Counted from the stretch's first letter, positions 27,445 through 37,208 are shown. The stretch: 64,000 bases of DNA from Roseovarius arcticus (GCF_006125015.1 NZ_SZZN01000001.1:1240001-1304000), one strand, 5' to 3'. Numbers and translations: made by a program. The notes: generated by a model from the sequence alone, not told the origin.

Positions 27445-28578
27445 TCATGGCGCGGCGACGCGAGCGCCGCTCAGGCGGCGCAGCAGGCTGGGATTGGCCG
27501 CCGAATAGAGCAATAGCCACGACAGCGCGCCGCCCACCAAGATCGGCAGATATAGCAGCGGCCACATCTCGGGCGCGGCCAGCACGGGCCCTGCGACGGC
27601 GCCCTCGACCAGTTTGACCCCGATCAGCAAAACAAGCGCAGTGACGATCTGCCGCCACACCCCAAACCTGCTGAACCCGCCCTGAAGCAGTGTGGCAAAG
27701 CCGACCAGCGCCGCCACGACGCACATCATCGCCTGAACAAAGCGCCCATGCAGCATCGACACAGCAGTACCCAGGCTGACATTGGTGCGCTCCGCCACAC
27801 CGGCAGGATCGCGGATCAATTCAGGCGTCATGGCGAAGGCGATACGGTCGATGTTCAACGCGTTCTGCGACACGAGGCGACTGATATCATAGGAAAAATC
27901 GTCAAAATGCGTGGTAAAGAGGCGCTGGCCGGTTGCCTCCACGTTTTGCGCGAGGCCGTTCAGCATAACCAGCTTGGTCCCGCCGCCCTGTTGCACTAGA
28001 TATGCCGTGGCCGACGTATAGGTCGTCGGCGCGGCCGGGCGGCGACGGTCCGATAGGAACACATTGCGCAACTCGCCATCCGGCGTAATCTCGCGGATGT
28101 AGAATGTGACGCCAGAGGCGGGATGCAAAAATTCGCCCTCCGTCAATAGCTTGGCGGTGATGTTGCTTGATACTTCGCCGCGCCGCACCTCTAGCTGCTG
28201 CAGGCTGAGCGGGACCAGCACATGCGCCAGCAGCGTCATCATGGCAGCTACGACAAGGCCGTAATAGAGCACTGGCCGCGCCATGCGCCCCGGCGAATAG
28301 CCAGTGGCTTGCATCACGGTCAGCTCGCTTTCAGTTGAAAGGCGGTTGGTCACGTAGACGGCGCTTGCGAAGGTCGCGATAGGCAGCACAACGCCGATGA
28401 CCGCAGGCAATGTCAGCACGGTCAGTTCGGCAAATACCCAAGCCGACTGTCCGTCGCTAATGACGCGGTCGAACATGCGGACAGCCTTGTTGATCCAAAA
28501 GATCGAAACCAAAACCAATGCGAAAAAGCCGAACAGCACCATGAATTGCGACAGCATGTATCTGTCGAATCTGGCCAC
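27445..28578 (-). CDS. lptF: LPS export ABC transporter permease LptF
   Basis: A 377-residue YjgP/YjgQ-family permease and the first gene of the lptF-lptG-lptD-surA-pdxA-rsmA-mocA-like unit. It opens MARFDRYMLSQFMVLFGFFA, has six membrane helices in 3+3 layout and a central periplasmic domain of about 150 residues. The 199-bp gap to the divergent pepA gene presumably carries both promoters. Confidence 0.93.
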   Translation of the reverse strand: MARFDRYMLSQFMVLFGFFALVLVSIFWINKAVRMFDRVISDGQSAWVFAELTVLTLPAVIGVVLPIATFASAVYVTNRLSTESELTVMQATGYSPGRMARPVLYYGLVVAAMMTLLAHVLVPLSLQQLEVRRGEVSSNITAKLLTEGEFLHPASGVTFYIREITPDGELRNVFLSDRRRPAAPTTYTSATAYLVQQGGGTKLVMLNGLAQNVEATGQRLFTTHFDDFSYDISRLVSQNALNIDRIAFAMTPELIRDPAGVAERTNVSLGTAVSMLHGRFVQAMMCVVAALVGFATLLQGGFSRFGVWRQIVTALVLLIGVKLVEGAVAGPVLAAPEMWPLLYLPILVGGALSWLLLYSAANPSLLRRLSGARVAAP

Positions 28579-28777
28579 CTCATTCCCCTCGAAACCCTAT
28601 ATCTAGCGGCAAGCTATCCGATTTGGCCGCGCGGGAAAACTGCTAAAGCGGGATCGGCGCACGCGATGCGCGCCATTGCACTCAGCCGCAAAATCGGCAC
28701 AGTCCGCCGCAGACACCAAATGACCGGCCAGCCGCATCCGCGCACTGCCCCTAGCCCACCCCTCAAGGAGCCGCCAC

Positions 28778-30250
28778 ATGACCACGCCCGCAAAGACCCG
28801 CATCATCGAGACTGATCTAGACGCAATCGCAGATGCCACAGGCCGGATCGCCGTCGTGATCGGCAAGGACGGCACGCTGAACGCAGGCGCGCGCCGCGTG
28901 AACAAACTGGCGAAAGGCGCGCTGGCGCGGATGGTTGAGGGCGGCGCGCTGGAGGGCATGAAATCTGGCGAGGTCAAAACGCTGGCATGGCCTGCGGGCC
29001 TCAAGGCGGAGGCCGTCGATGTGCTATTCCTTGAGCCGCGCGCGACCGCGCTTGAAGCCCGCCGCGCCGGCGCCGCCCTTGGCAAGCTGCTGGGCGAAGG
29101 GGGCATGACCGTGCTGGCCGCCTCACAAACACGCGCCGTTGATCTGATGCAGGGCATCGCCTTGCGGGCCTACAGCTTTACCGCGCGCAAAACGGGCGCG
29201 AAAAAGGCGCTGGGTGATGTGACGATCATGGTCTCCAAGGCAGACAGCGCCCAGACCCAAGCCGATGATGCACGCGCGGTCGCCGAGGGCGTCTTTTTCA
29301 CCCGTGATCTGGTCAGTGAGCCTGCCAACCATCTGACTACCACCGAATTTGCCAGCCGTATCAAGGATATGGAGAAGCTGGGTCTAAAAGTCACCGTGCT
29401 GGAGGAGGACAAGCTGGAGGCCCTCGGCATGGGCTGCCTGCTGAGCGTCGGCCTCGGCAGTGCCAGCCCCACCAAAATGGCGATTATGGAATGGATGGGC
29501 GGCAAAGACGGCGATGCGCCGCTCGCGCTGGTCGGCAAGGGCGTCGTGTTTGACACGGGCGGCATCAGCCTCAAGCCTGCTGCGGGCATGGAGGACATGA
29601 CCATGGATATGGGCGGCGCTGGCGTCGTCGCTGGCGTCATGCGCACGCTGGCGCAGCGCAAGGCGCGCGCGAATGTTGTAGGCCTCGTCGGCCTGGTTGA
29701 AAACATGCCGTCCGAGCGCGCAACGCGCCCTGGCGATGTGGTAACCTCAATGAAGGGCGACACGGTGGAGATTATCAATACTGACGCCGAGGGGCGTTTG
29801 GTTCTGGCCGATGTCATGTGGTACGCGCAAGAGACGTACAAGCCTCGCGCTATGATTGATCTGGCAACGCTGACGGGGGCCATTATCATCGGTCTGGGCC
29901 ACGAAAACGCGGGCGTTTTCAGCAATGATGACACGCTGTCGGCCGCGTTCCTCAAGGCTGCGGGCACCGAGGGCGAAGGCGCGTGGCGGATGCCCATGGG
30001 GCAGGCCTATGACGACCAGCTAAAGAGCCAGATCGCGGATATGAAGAACGTCGGCGGACGGCCCGCAGGATCGATCACTGCGGCACAGTTCCTCAAACGT
30101 TTTGTCCAGGACGGAATGCCGTGGATCCATCTGGATATCGCCGGTGTCGCGTCGGTGAAATCCGACACTGATTATGCCCCCAAGGGCGCGACGGGCTGGG
30201 GCGTTATGGCGCTGAACCGCCTCGTCGCGGACATGCTTGAGCAGGATTGA
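28778..30250 (+). CDS. pepA: Leucyl aminopeptidase (M17, PepA)
   Basis: A 490-residue cytosolic metallo-aminopeptidase with two metal ions. The catalytic C-terminal domain shows GKGVVFDTGGISLKP with Lys and Asp ligands, and the family signature NTDAEGRLVLADV. AAGGAGCC precedes ATG 28778. Its stop overlaps the holC start by one base (TGATG). The pepA-holC pairing is widely conserved in proteobacteria. The lptF-divergent arrangement is also a known conserved context. Confidence 0.95.
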   Translation: MTTPAKTRIIETDLDAIADATGRIAVVIGKDGTLNAGARRVNKLAKGALARMVEGGALEGMKSGEVKTLAWPAGLKAEAVDVLFLEPRATALEARRAGAALGKLLGEGGMTVLAASQTRAVDLMQGIALRAYSFTARKTGAKKALGDVTIMVSKADSAQTQADDARAVAEGVFFTRDLVSEPANHLTTTEFASRIKDMEKLGLKVTVLEEDKLEALGMGCLLSVGLGSASPTKMAIMEWMGGKDGDAPLALVGKGVVFDTGGISLKPAAGMEDMTMDMGGAGVVAGVMRTLAQRKARANVVGLVGLVENMPSERATRPGDVVTSMKGDTVEIINTDAEGRLVLADVMWYAQETYKPRAMIDLATLTGAIIIGLGHENAGVFSNDDTLSAAFLKAAGTEGEGAWRMPMGQAYDDQLKSQIADMKNVGGRPAGSITAAQFLKRFVQDGMPWIHLDIAGVASVKSDTDYAPKGATGWGVMALNRLVADMLEQD

Positions 30251-30720
30251 TGGGCGCCGCCTATTTCTATCATCTGACCCAAGCGCCGCTAGAGGTGACC
30301 TTGGCCATGCTTTTGGACAAGGCGCGCGGCGCAGGCTGGCGCGTGGCCGTTCGGGGGGCTGAGGCGGCCCAGATGGACAATCTGGACGAGGCGCTGTGGC
30401 AACAGGACGGCGATGAGGCGTTTCTGCCCCATGGCCGCGCGGGCCAGCCGCATGAGGCGGACCAGCCGATCCTGCTAACCACGGGCGCGGATATGCCGAA
30501 CGGTGCCACTTGCCTGATGACGGTGGCGGGCGCGGATGTGACGCCCGGCGAGGTGCAAACCCTCGACCGGGTTTGCGTGATCTTCGACGGTAATGATGAT
30601 GCTGCCATCGCCCACGCGCGCACCCAATGGAAGGCGCTGACCGACGCGGGCTGCGCTGCGCAATACTGGTCCGAGGCGTCGGGCAGGTGGGAGAAGAAGG
30701 CCGAAAAAGAAGCCTCCTAA
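30250..30720 (+). CDS. holC: DNA polymerase III subunit chi
   Basis: A 156-residue chi subunit of the clamp-loader assembly, which contacts single-strand binding protein. It begins MGAAYFYHLTQAPLEVTLAMLL, of which the FYHLT motif is typical, and a conserved DQPILL segment follows in the middle. ATG 30250 overlaps the pepA stop; a TTG one codon earlier is less likely. Its 3' end overlaps the convergent protease gene by 4 bp. Confidence 0.9.
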   Translation: MGAAYFYHLTQAPLEVTLAMLLDKARGAGWRVAVRGAEAAQMDNLDEALWQQDGDEAFLPHGRAGQPHEADQPILLTTGADMPNGATCLMTVAGADVTPGEVQTLDRVCVIFDGNDDAAIAHARTQWKALTDAGCAAQYWSEASGRWEKKAEKEAS

Positions 30721-31301
30721 CGCTGCAGCACCAAGGTGCCGCCAGTGATATGAACGCTGGTAAACCGTTCTAGATACCCCATACCCAGCAGCGACTCGCG
30801 CAATTCGCCCGAGTTGACGACCGCGCGCACATCCCGGTCGGTCAGGCCGCCGGCAGCGATGCTGTCCAGCCGCACGGGCGCGGTGCGCACGATGCCGTTG
30901 GCTGTACTGGCCTGCCCGGTAAAGTTCAGATCGTCTGGGTGCAGACCCGCCGCGATCGCATCCTCGCGGCTGAGGACGATGTCACTGGCCCCGGTATCGA
31001 CGACAAAGCGCACGGGCGCGCCGTTGACTTCTGCCGCCAGATAATAATGCCCGTCAGGCGCGCGGGGCAACTCGATCCGGCCCTGCTCGGTGTTGATGGA
31101 TTGGCGCGGCGCGACCGTGTCGCTGATATCGTCCCATAGGCCGATGGCTGCGATGACGCCAATAAAAATAAGACCCCAGACCGCTGCCTGCTGAACGGTT
31201 TTACCCAGCGAATCGCGGTTGGCGGCAAAGAACCAGATCATGATCGCGCAGCCCAGCACGATGAGATAGATGAGGTTCGCGGTATCAAAATTGGTGTTCA
31301 T
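30717..31301 (-). CDS. Membrane-anchored retropepsin-like aspartic protease
   Basis: A 194-residue protein with two N-terminal membrane helices (residues 8-25 and 38-55) and a periplasmic retropepsin-like domain. The active-site motif is FVVDTGASDIVLS, with a second conserved stretch LLGMGYLERF near the C-terminus. It belongs to the TIGR02281-type family of predicted bacterial aspartyl proteases, whose substrates are unknown. It converges on holC with a 4-bp overlap. Confidence 0.85.
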   Translation of the reverse strand: MNTNFDTANLIYLIVLGCAIMIWFFAANRDSLGKTVQQAAVWGLIFIGVIAAIGLWDDISDTVAPRQSINTEQGRIELPRAPDGHYYLAAEVNGAPVRFVVDTGASDIVLSREDAIAAGLHPDDLNFTGQASTANGIVRTAPVRLDSIAAGGLTDRDVRAVVNSGELRESLLGMGYLERFTSVHITGGTLVLQR

Positions 31302-31326
31302 CTTAGCAAGATAAGGCTGGCGCGCG

Positions 31327-31956
31327 TCAGGCGCCAGACCATCCGACCATGATAGTATCGCGAAGGCCGTCCAGCACGAACTGCACCGCCAGCGCTGCCA
31401 GCAGCATCCCCAGAACGCGCGTGACGACGCTAATCCCAGTCTTGCCCAATGCGCGCTCCAGCATTCCTGCGCTCAGGAACGACACGTAGACCAGACACAT
31501 CACGAACAGCATCATGCCCAGCACCCATGTCAGGCCCAGATAGCCCTCATTCTCGCCGGTCAGCAGGATGACGGTGGCAATGGCGCCGGGGCCTGCGATC
31601 AGGGGAATGGCCAGGGGGAAAATTGATGGATCCTCGTGATCGTCCGCCTCGACCTGGCCCTCGCGCCGCTTGGTGCGTCGCTCAAACAGCATGTCCAGCG
31701 CGGTCAGGAACAGCAGGACGCCGCCCGCGATCCGAAAGGCGGGCATCGATATACCGATGAAGCCCAGCACCGCCTCGCCGAACGCCCCAAAAACGCAGAG
31801 CAGCAGCGCCGCCGTCAGGCATGAGTGCAGCGCGATGGTGCGCCGCCTGTGGGCCGGCATCCCCCGCGTCATGGCAAGGAAGAGAGGCACCAGCGCAAAC
31901 GGGTCCAGCACGATGAAGAGTGCGGCGAAGGTGGTGATCAGCGTGGTGGTTTCCAT
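31327..31956 (-). CDS. MarC family integral membrane protein
   Basis: A 209-residue protein with six predicted membrane helices. It begins METTTLITTFAALFIVLDPF and contains the MarC/UPF0056 core GFIGISMPAFRIAGGVLLF and PLAIPLIAGPGAIATVI. The family was once linked to multiple antibiotic resistance, but its function is unsettled. It lies 40 bp downstream of the ABC-F gene in the same direction, which may indicate co-transcription. Confidence 0.88.
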   Translation of the reverse strand: METTTLITTFAALFIVLDPFALVPLFLAMTRGMPAHRRRTIALHSCLTAALLLCVFGAFGEAVLGFIGISMPAFRIAGGVLLFLTALDMLFERRTKRREGQVEADDHEDPSIFPLAIPLIAGPGAIATVILLTGENEGYLGLTWVLGMMLFVMCLVYVSFLSAGMLERALGKTGISVVTRVLGMLLAALAVQFVLDGLRDTIMVGWSGA

Positions 31957-31996
31957 GATGGTCCTCGTCCGTTCGGGTCTGCCCGCGCGGCGGCGC

Positions 31997-33841
31997 TTAG
32001 GCCTGCGCGCGCTCCAGTTTCTCCAATGCGCGCATCCACATAGATTCGGCGCGCGTTTGCGCCTCCATGACCTCGGAATACTTCTTCTGCCAGACGGTCG
32101 CTTCGTCTTTGTTATCCTCGTCGTACATGGCGGGATCAGCCAATTTTTTGGCCAGCTTTTCCGTCATTACGTTAAGTTTTTCAACACGCTCTTCGCATTT
32201 CTTCGCGTCTTGCTTGAGGCCCGCAATCGCGTCCTTCGATGGCCGTTTGACCTTCTGCTCCTTAACCGGTTTTGCGGGCTTGTCGCCCGCAAGCAGCATA
32301 GTGCGATAGCTCTCCAGATCGCCCTCATAGGGGGCAACGCCGCCGTCCTTCACCAGCCACAGCCGGTCAGCAACCAGCGACAGAAGGTGCATGTCGTGAC
32401 TGACGAGGATCACAGCGCCCGTATACGCAGTCAGCGCCTCAACCAGCGCCTCGCGCGATTCGATATCAAGGTGGTTCGTCGGCTCGTCAAGGATCAGCAT
32501 GTGAGGCGCGTCGATTGTGGCCAGCATCAGCGATAGCCGTGCCTTTTGCCCGCCCGATAGCTTGCCGACCAGCGTCTCGGCCTGCTCGGCGCCAATGCCA
32601 AAGCCGCCCAGCCGCGACCGCAGGCGCGACGGTGTCTCGCCGGGGCGAAGACGGCGGATGTGGTCGATGGGCGTCTCGTCGACGTGCAGTTCCTCGACCT
32701 GATGCTGCGCGAAAAAGCCAACGCGCAGCTTGGACGACGTCGTCATCTTACCACCCATCGCCTCAAGTTTTCCTGCTAGAAGCTTGGAAAGAGTAGATTT
32801 TCCTTCGCCGTTCTTGCCCAGCAGGGCGATGCGGTCGTCCTGATCAATGCGAAGGTCCAGACGACGCAGAACGGGTGTGCCGTCATAACCGACCGAGCCA
32901 CCCTCGATATGGATGATAGGCGGCGACAGCTCCTCTGGTGACGGGAAGGTAAACCGTTTGAGTGCGGCCTCTTGCGGGGTGGTGATCGGCTTCATCTTGG
33001 CGATCATCTTGAGGCGCGACTGCGCTTGGACGGCCTTGGATGCCTTGGCGCGAAAACGGTCGACAAAGCTTTGCAGATGCGCGCGTCTCGCGTCCTGCTT
33101 TTTCGCTTCGCTCTCAAGCGCCGCCAGACGCGCGGCGCGCGTTTCGGCAAAGGTATCGTAGGCGCCCTGGTAAAGCGTCAGTTTTTTATCTTCGAGGTGC
33201 AGGATTGAATTGACGGCACGGTTCAGCAGGCCCCGGTCGTGGCTGACGATCAGCACGGTATGGGGATAGCGGGCCAGATACGTCTCCAGCCATAGCGCAC
33301 CTTCAAGGTCCAGATAGTTCGTCGGCTCATCAAGTAGCAAAAGGTCTGGCTGCGAAAAGAGGACGGCCGCCAGCGCTACGCGCATCCGCCAACCGCCAGA
33401 AAAGGCGGAGCAAGGCTGGCGCTGTGCGGCGTCGTCAAAGCCCAGACCCTTGAGGATGGACGCCGCGCGCGCCTCGGCGCCCCAGGCGTCGATATCGGTC
33501 AGGCGCGTCTGTACTTCGGCGATGCGGGTCGGATCGGTTGCAGTCTCGGCCTCGGCCATCAGGTCGGCGCGTTCGGTATCGGCCGCGAGCACGGTGTCGA
33601 TCAGTGACACCTCATTGCCGGGAACCTCTTGCGAGACGCCGCCAATACGGGCCCGCAGGGGCAGGGTGATCGCCCCGCCATCTAACGCCAGCTCGCCGCG
33701 GATAATGCGGAAGAGCGTGGTTTTGCCCGTGCCATTGCGGCCCACGATGCCCACCTTGTGGCCATCCGGGATACTCGCCGAAGCGTTTTCGATCAGCGGG
33801 CGACCCGCGACGGAGTAGGATATGTCATCAATACGCAGCAT
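31997..33841 (-). CDS. ABC-F family ATPase (YheS/Uup-like)
   Basis: A 614-residue cytosolic protein with two ABC domains and no membrane segment. Walker A motifs are GRNGTGKTT (about residue 33) and GKNGEGKST (about 340). Walker B motifs are LLLDEPTNYLDLEGA and LILDEPTNHLDIES. The interdomain linker (around 235-300) is rich in Lys/Arg/Ala, and a charged coiled-coil tail follows the second domain. ABC-F proteins act on ribosomes in translation quality control or resistance. Nothing points to an antibiotic target, so a housekeeping role is likely. ATG 33841 is preferred over a GTG two codons earlier. Confidence 0.88.
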   Translation of the reverse strand: MLRIDDISYSVAGRPLIENASASIPDGHKVGIVGRNGTGKTTLFRIIRGELALDGGAITLPLRARIGGVSQEVPGNEVSLIDTVLAADTERADLMAEAETATDPTRIAEVQTRLTDIDAWGAEARAASILKGLGFDDAAQRQPCSAFSGGWRMRVALAAVLFSQPDLLLLDEPTNYLDLEGALWLETYLARYPHTVLIVSHDRGLLNRAVNSILHLEDKKLTLYQGAYDTFAETRAARLAALESEAKKQDARRAHLQSFVDRFRAKASKAVQAQSRLKMIAKMKPITTPQEAALKRFTFPSPEELSPPIIHIEGGSVGYDGTPVLRRLDLRIDQDDRIALLGKNGEGKSTLSKLLAGKLEAMGGKMTTSSKLRVGFFAQHQVEELHVDETPIDHIRRLRPGETPSRLRSRLGGFGIGAEQAETLVGKLSGGQKARLSLMLATIDAPHMLILDEPTNHLDIESREALVEALTAYTGAVILVSHDMHLLSLVADRLWLVKDGGVAPYEGDLESYRTMLLAGDKPAKPVKEQKVKRPSKDAIAGLKQDAKKCEERVEKLNVMTEKLAKKLADPAMYDEDNKDEATVWQKKYSEVMEAQTRAESMWMRALEKLERAQA

Positions 33842-33976
33842 CCGCACGCCATGCCCCAGCCAGCCGGCAACGTCAATCGCACCTTTTCATGTGGGCACCT
33901 GCATGCTACCCGTGCCGCGATTATAGCACGAGGCAGGGCATGAGGCCCGGCCCGCATTTCCAGACAAGAGGCTGAC

Positions 33977-34399
33977 ATGGCAATCGAACGCACACTGAGC
34001 ATCATCAAACCCGACGCAACCAAGCGCAACCTGACCGGCAAGATCAACGCCAAGTTCGAAGATGCGGGCCTGCGCATCGTCGCGCAAAAGCGCATTCATC
34101 TGACCCCGGCCCAGGCGGGTGAGTTCTATAAGGTCCACGCAGAGCGTCCGTTTTTCGGCGAACTGCGCGATTTCATGGCGTCCGGCCCGGTCGTCGTGCA
34201 GGTTCTGGAAGGTGACGGCGCCATCGCGAAAAACCGCGAAGTTATGGGCGCGACCAACCCCAAGGATGCGGCCCCCGGCACCGTGCGCGCCGATTTCGCC
34301 GAAAGCGTCGGCGAGAATTCGGTTCACGGCTCGGATGCGCCAGAGACGGCGGCCGAAGAAATCGCCTACTTCTTTGCAGGTCTTGAACTGGTCGGCTGA
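33977..34399 (+). CDS. ndk: Nucleoside diphosphate kinase
   Basis: A 140-residue enzyme transferring the gamma phosphate between nucleotides through a phosphohistidine. The catalytic His117 is in [11 protein letters not shown], and the N-terminal nucleotide-binding Lys is in [15 protein letters not shown] ribosome-binding site precedes the ATG. Its last 34 bases overlap the end of the convergent gene at 34366, and its terminator lies inside that gene. Confidence 0.96.
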   Translation: MAIERTLSIIKPDATKRNLTGKINAKFEDAGLRIVAQKRIHLTPAQAGEFYKVHAERPFFGELRDFMASGPVVVQVLEGDGAIAKNREVMGATNPKDAAPGTVRADFAESVGENSVHGSDAPETAAEEIAYFFAGLELVG

Positions 34400-34749
34400 C
34401 TTCGTTCAACCACTCCAATCTCGGCAAGGGCCGCATCCATCGGGGTGCGGCCTTTTTCATCTTTATGAGCGACTTGCGCGGTTTTCTTGATGTAATCAAA
34501 GCGGGCGCGCAGGGCAGATTTCTCGGCGCCCTGACAATCATTCCATGGGCGCCCCTGAAGGCCCATGACCATGGCGTAATATCCGATAAAGTGGGGCGCT
34601 GTGCCGGAGGCTATCAGCCGCGCATAGCCCGCGTCGGGGCCAATGTCGCGCAGCGCTTCGGCGGAATGAATACCTGCACGCGCGCAAGCTGCCTCTACGG
34701 CAGGGCCGAGATTTCGGATGGAGGAAACGGGATCGCGCGTGTCTGTCAT
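34366..34749 (-). CDS. TfoX C-terminal-domain-like / helix-hairpin-helix protein
   Basis: A 127-residue protein with an N-terminal helix-hairpin-helix type segment ([21 protein letters not shown]), as found in TfoX C-terminal domains and related DNA-associated proteins. A basic tail ends SSRPAKK. The N-terminal TfoX domain is absent, as in many stand-alone members. Its 3' end overlaps ndk by 34 bp in convergent orientation. Function unknown. Confidence 0.72.
   Translation of the reverse strand: MTDTRDPVSSIRNLGPAVEAACARAGIHSAEALRDIGPDAGYARLIASGTAPHFIGYYAMVMGLQGRPWNDCQGAEKSALRARFDYIKKTAQVAHKDEKGRTPMDAALAEIGVVERSQPTSSRPAKK
34429..34457 (+). terminator. Rho-independent terminator of ndk
   Basis: GGCCGCATCC pairs with GGGTGCGGCC (one G-T) around a short loop and is followed by TTTTT. 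It lies 30 bp after the ndk stop and within the coding region of the convergent gene at 34366-34749. Confidence 0.75.
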
Positions 34750-34787
34750 AGGCTCAGAGTAGCCGCGCGACCCTATACTTCCAATGC

Positions 34788-34937
34788 TTAGATACTGGCG
34801 AAGTCGCTGAAAACCTGCCGTGAGATGATCTGCGGTTTTTTCGCTGTCTTGTGAGTCGCTGTTCGCTGGGTTTGAGGTTGCGCAGGCTCTGCGGCCTTGG
34901 CGTCTTGCGCCTTGGGCGCTGGGGTCGAACTTGGCAT
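34788..34937 (-). CDS. Small Ala/Lys/Gln-rich hypothetical protein
   Basis: A 49-residue frame starting MPSSTPAPKAQDAKAAEP with a well-placed AGGAG 7-8 bp before the ATG. It is rich in Ala, Lys, Gln and Pro, with a more ordered tail (KPQIISRQVFSDFASI). The good ribosome-binding site and lack of any overlapping gene support it as real. No known family is recognised. Confidence 0.45.
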   Translation of the reverse strand: MPSSTPAPKAQDAKAAEPAQPQTQRTATHKTAKKPQIISRQVFSDFASI

Positions 34938-35171
34938 CGCTTTGCTCCTAAAAAGGGTCACGCGCCGGAAAAGCATCCAACTGGCAGCTGGTGATTGCCT
35001 TAGGATACCCACGAACCCGGGCGTGAATGCGGTGCAATTGGGGCAAAATCTGGGCATTGGCAATATACTATATTCTGCATGAGCGAAGCAGGGCCGACGC
35101 CCTGCCAAGCCGTTGCAATATAGCCGCAAAATGGGAGGTGCATTCTGACGCGCGCCGTGCGTTTTTTACCC

Positions 35172-37208
35172 CTAGCCGCGCCGCCTGCGCCGTCCCCCTT
35201 CGCCGCCCGAGCCTGCGTTAAAGTTAGGGCTGGGCAGGGTAATGATTTTGAACAGTTCCGGGAATTGGTCAGTCTTGTGCGGGATCGCATTGGCAGCCAC
35301 GAAATGCTCCTGAAACTTCGGCGCAATGGCCGTCTCAACCTTGTTGATCTCTAGCACCATACGCTCAATTTCCGCACGCGAACTGATGTTGCACAGTGCG
35401 ATGCGCGCCCCTGTCCCGGCGGCGTTGCCTGCCGATGTCACCTTGCTCAGATGCGCGTCGGGGATCATGCCCAGCACCATCGCGTGCAAGTTCGAGATGT
35501 GCGCGCCGAAAGCGCCTGCCAGAACGATCCGGTCTACTTTGTCGACGCCGCGCTCGTCCATTAGCAGGCGCGCGCCGGCGTAAAGCGCGGATTTGGCCAA
35601 CTGAATGGCGCGAATGTCGCCTTGGGTCACAGTGATGCGGGGGCCGCCCTGATCCGTCGAATCGTGCACCAGATAGCTGTGTGTGCGGCCCTCGGGCACC
35701 ATACGCTCGGTTCCCGTTGCGGCGGCTGATCCCATAAGGCCATTTTCGTCCAACAACCCTGCGATGCGCAACTCGGCCACCGCCTCAATAATTCCGGAAC
35801 CGCAGATGCCGGTGATGCCCGTCGCGCCAATAGCCTCGTCAAAGCCGGGCTCATCCGACCAGATTTCGCTGCCAATCACGCGAAAGCGCGGCTCTTTCGT
35901 CACCGGATCGATTCGGATCGCGTCGATCGCACCGGGCGCAGCGCGCTGGCCCGAGCTGATCTGAGCACCCTCAAACGCAGGGCCAGTCGGCGAGGAGCAG
36001 GCCAGAACGCCATGCTTATCGCCCAGAAGAAGCTCGGCATTCGTGCCCACGTCGATGATCAGCACTAGATCGTCGGATTTTCCCGGCTGCTCGGACAGGG
36101 CGACGGCGGCCGCGTCGGCGCCCACGTGCCCGGCGATGCAGGGCAGGATGTAGGTGCGCGCGCGCGGATTGATCGCGTTCAGGTCCAACTCGCGCGCGTT
36201 CAGCGTGATGGATTGCGACGTGGTCAGGGCAAAGGGCGCCTGTCCCAGCTCGACCGGGTCGATGCCTAGCAAAAGGTGATGCATGACCGGGTTGCAGACG
36301 AACACCGTCTCGACGATCAGCGTGGGGGCAATGTTTGCCTCCTTGGCGATCTCCTCGGCCAGCGTGTTGATTGCCTCGCGCACCGCGCGGGTCATTTCCA
36401 CGTCGCCGCCGGGGTTCATCATGGAATAGGAAACGCGGCTCATCAGATCCTCGCCAAAGCGGATTTGCGGGTTCATGATGCCCGAGGATGCGATCACCGC
36501 GCCGTTATGCAGATCGGTCAGGTGCGCGGCCACGGTGGTGGAGCCAAGGTCGATGGCGAGGCCGTATAGCCCGCCCTCATGCAGCCCCGGCCAGATTTCC
36601 AGAACGCGCGCCACTTCGTCGTCATGCGCCTTGTTCAGGGCGACGGTTACCTGCCATTTGCCTTTGCGCAACACCGGCTGCAGCTTGCTCAGCAGGGTCA
36701 GATCGGCGGTGATGCCGGGGATCTCCCATTGCTGCTTCAGCGCGCGGGCCAGACGCTCAAAATCGCCGGTAGGCTCGTGCATGTCCGGCTCGTCAACCTC
36801 GATCATGTAGAGGCGCGTGGCCGGGTCCATCTCGATGACGCGGGCAGAGGCGGCTTTGCGCACGACTTGGCGGTGGACTTGGCTCTCAGGCGGCACGTCA
36901 ATCACCACATCGCCCTGCACGGTTGCCTGGCAACCGAGTCGGCGGCCGGCTTTCAACCCGCGCTTTTCATCATAGCGCTGTTCGACCGAATTCCATTCGG
37001 ACAGCGCATTTGCGGCAACGGTCACGCCGTGTTTTGAGAATTCACCGTAGCTGGGCGTGATCTGGCATTTTGAGCAGATGCCGCGCCCGCCGCAAACCGA
37101 ATCCAGATCGACACCAAGCTGCCGCGCCGCCGTCAAAACGGGCGTGCCCACGGCAAAGTGCCCGCGCTTGCCGGAGGGGGTAAAGACGACGAGGGGAAAA
37201 GTGCTCAT
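35172..37208 (-). CDS. ASKHA-domain ferredoxin protein (RACo / DUF4445 type)
   Basis: A protein of about 678 residues. The N-terminal 2Fe-2S ferredoxin domain has VCGGRGICSKC and a fourth cysteine in RLGCQATV. The C-terminal ASKHA ATPase fold shows LAIDLGSTTVAAHL and LIIDVGTNAELLLG nucleotide-binding segments. Such proteins reductively reactivate corrinoid proteins in methyltransferase systems. No corrinoid protein or methyltransferase gene is adjacent, so the partner is unknown. ATG 37208 has GGA upstream; an ATG four codons earlier (37220) is possible. Confidence 0.85.
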   Translation of the reverse strand: MSTFPLVVFTPSGKRGHFAVGTPVLTAARQLGVDLDSVCGGRGICSKCQITPSYGEFSKHGVTVAANALSEWNSVEQRYDEKRGLKAGRRLGCQATVQGDVVIDVPPESQVHRQVVRKAASARVIEMDPATRLYMIEVDEPDMHEPTGDFERLARALKQQWEIPGITADLTLLSKLQPVLRKGKWQVTVALNKAHDDEVARVLEIWPGLHEGGLYGLAIDLGSTTVAAHLTDLHNGAVIASSGIMNPQIRFGEDLMSRVSYSMMNPGGDVEMTRAVREAINTLAEEIAKEANIAPTLIVETVFVCNPVMHHLLLGIDPVELGQAPFALTTSQSITLNARELDLNAINPRARTYILPCIAGHVGADAAAVALSEQPGKSDDLVLIIDVGTNAELLLGDKHGVLACSSPTGPAFEGAQISSGQRAAPGAIDAIRIDPVTKEPRFRVIGSEIWSDEPGFDEAIGATGITGICGSGIIEAVAELRIAGLLDENGLMGSAAATGTERMVPEGRTHSYLVHDSTDQGGPRITVTQGDIRAIQLAKSALYAGARLLMDERGVDKVDRIVLAGAFGAHISNLHAMVLGMIPDAHLSKVTSAGNAAGTGARIALCNISSRAEIERMVLEINKVETAIAPKFQEHFVAANAIPHKTDQFPELFKIITLPSPNFNAGSGGEGGRRRRRG

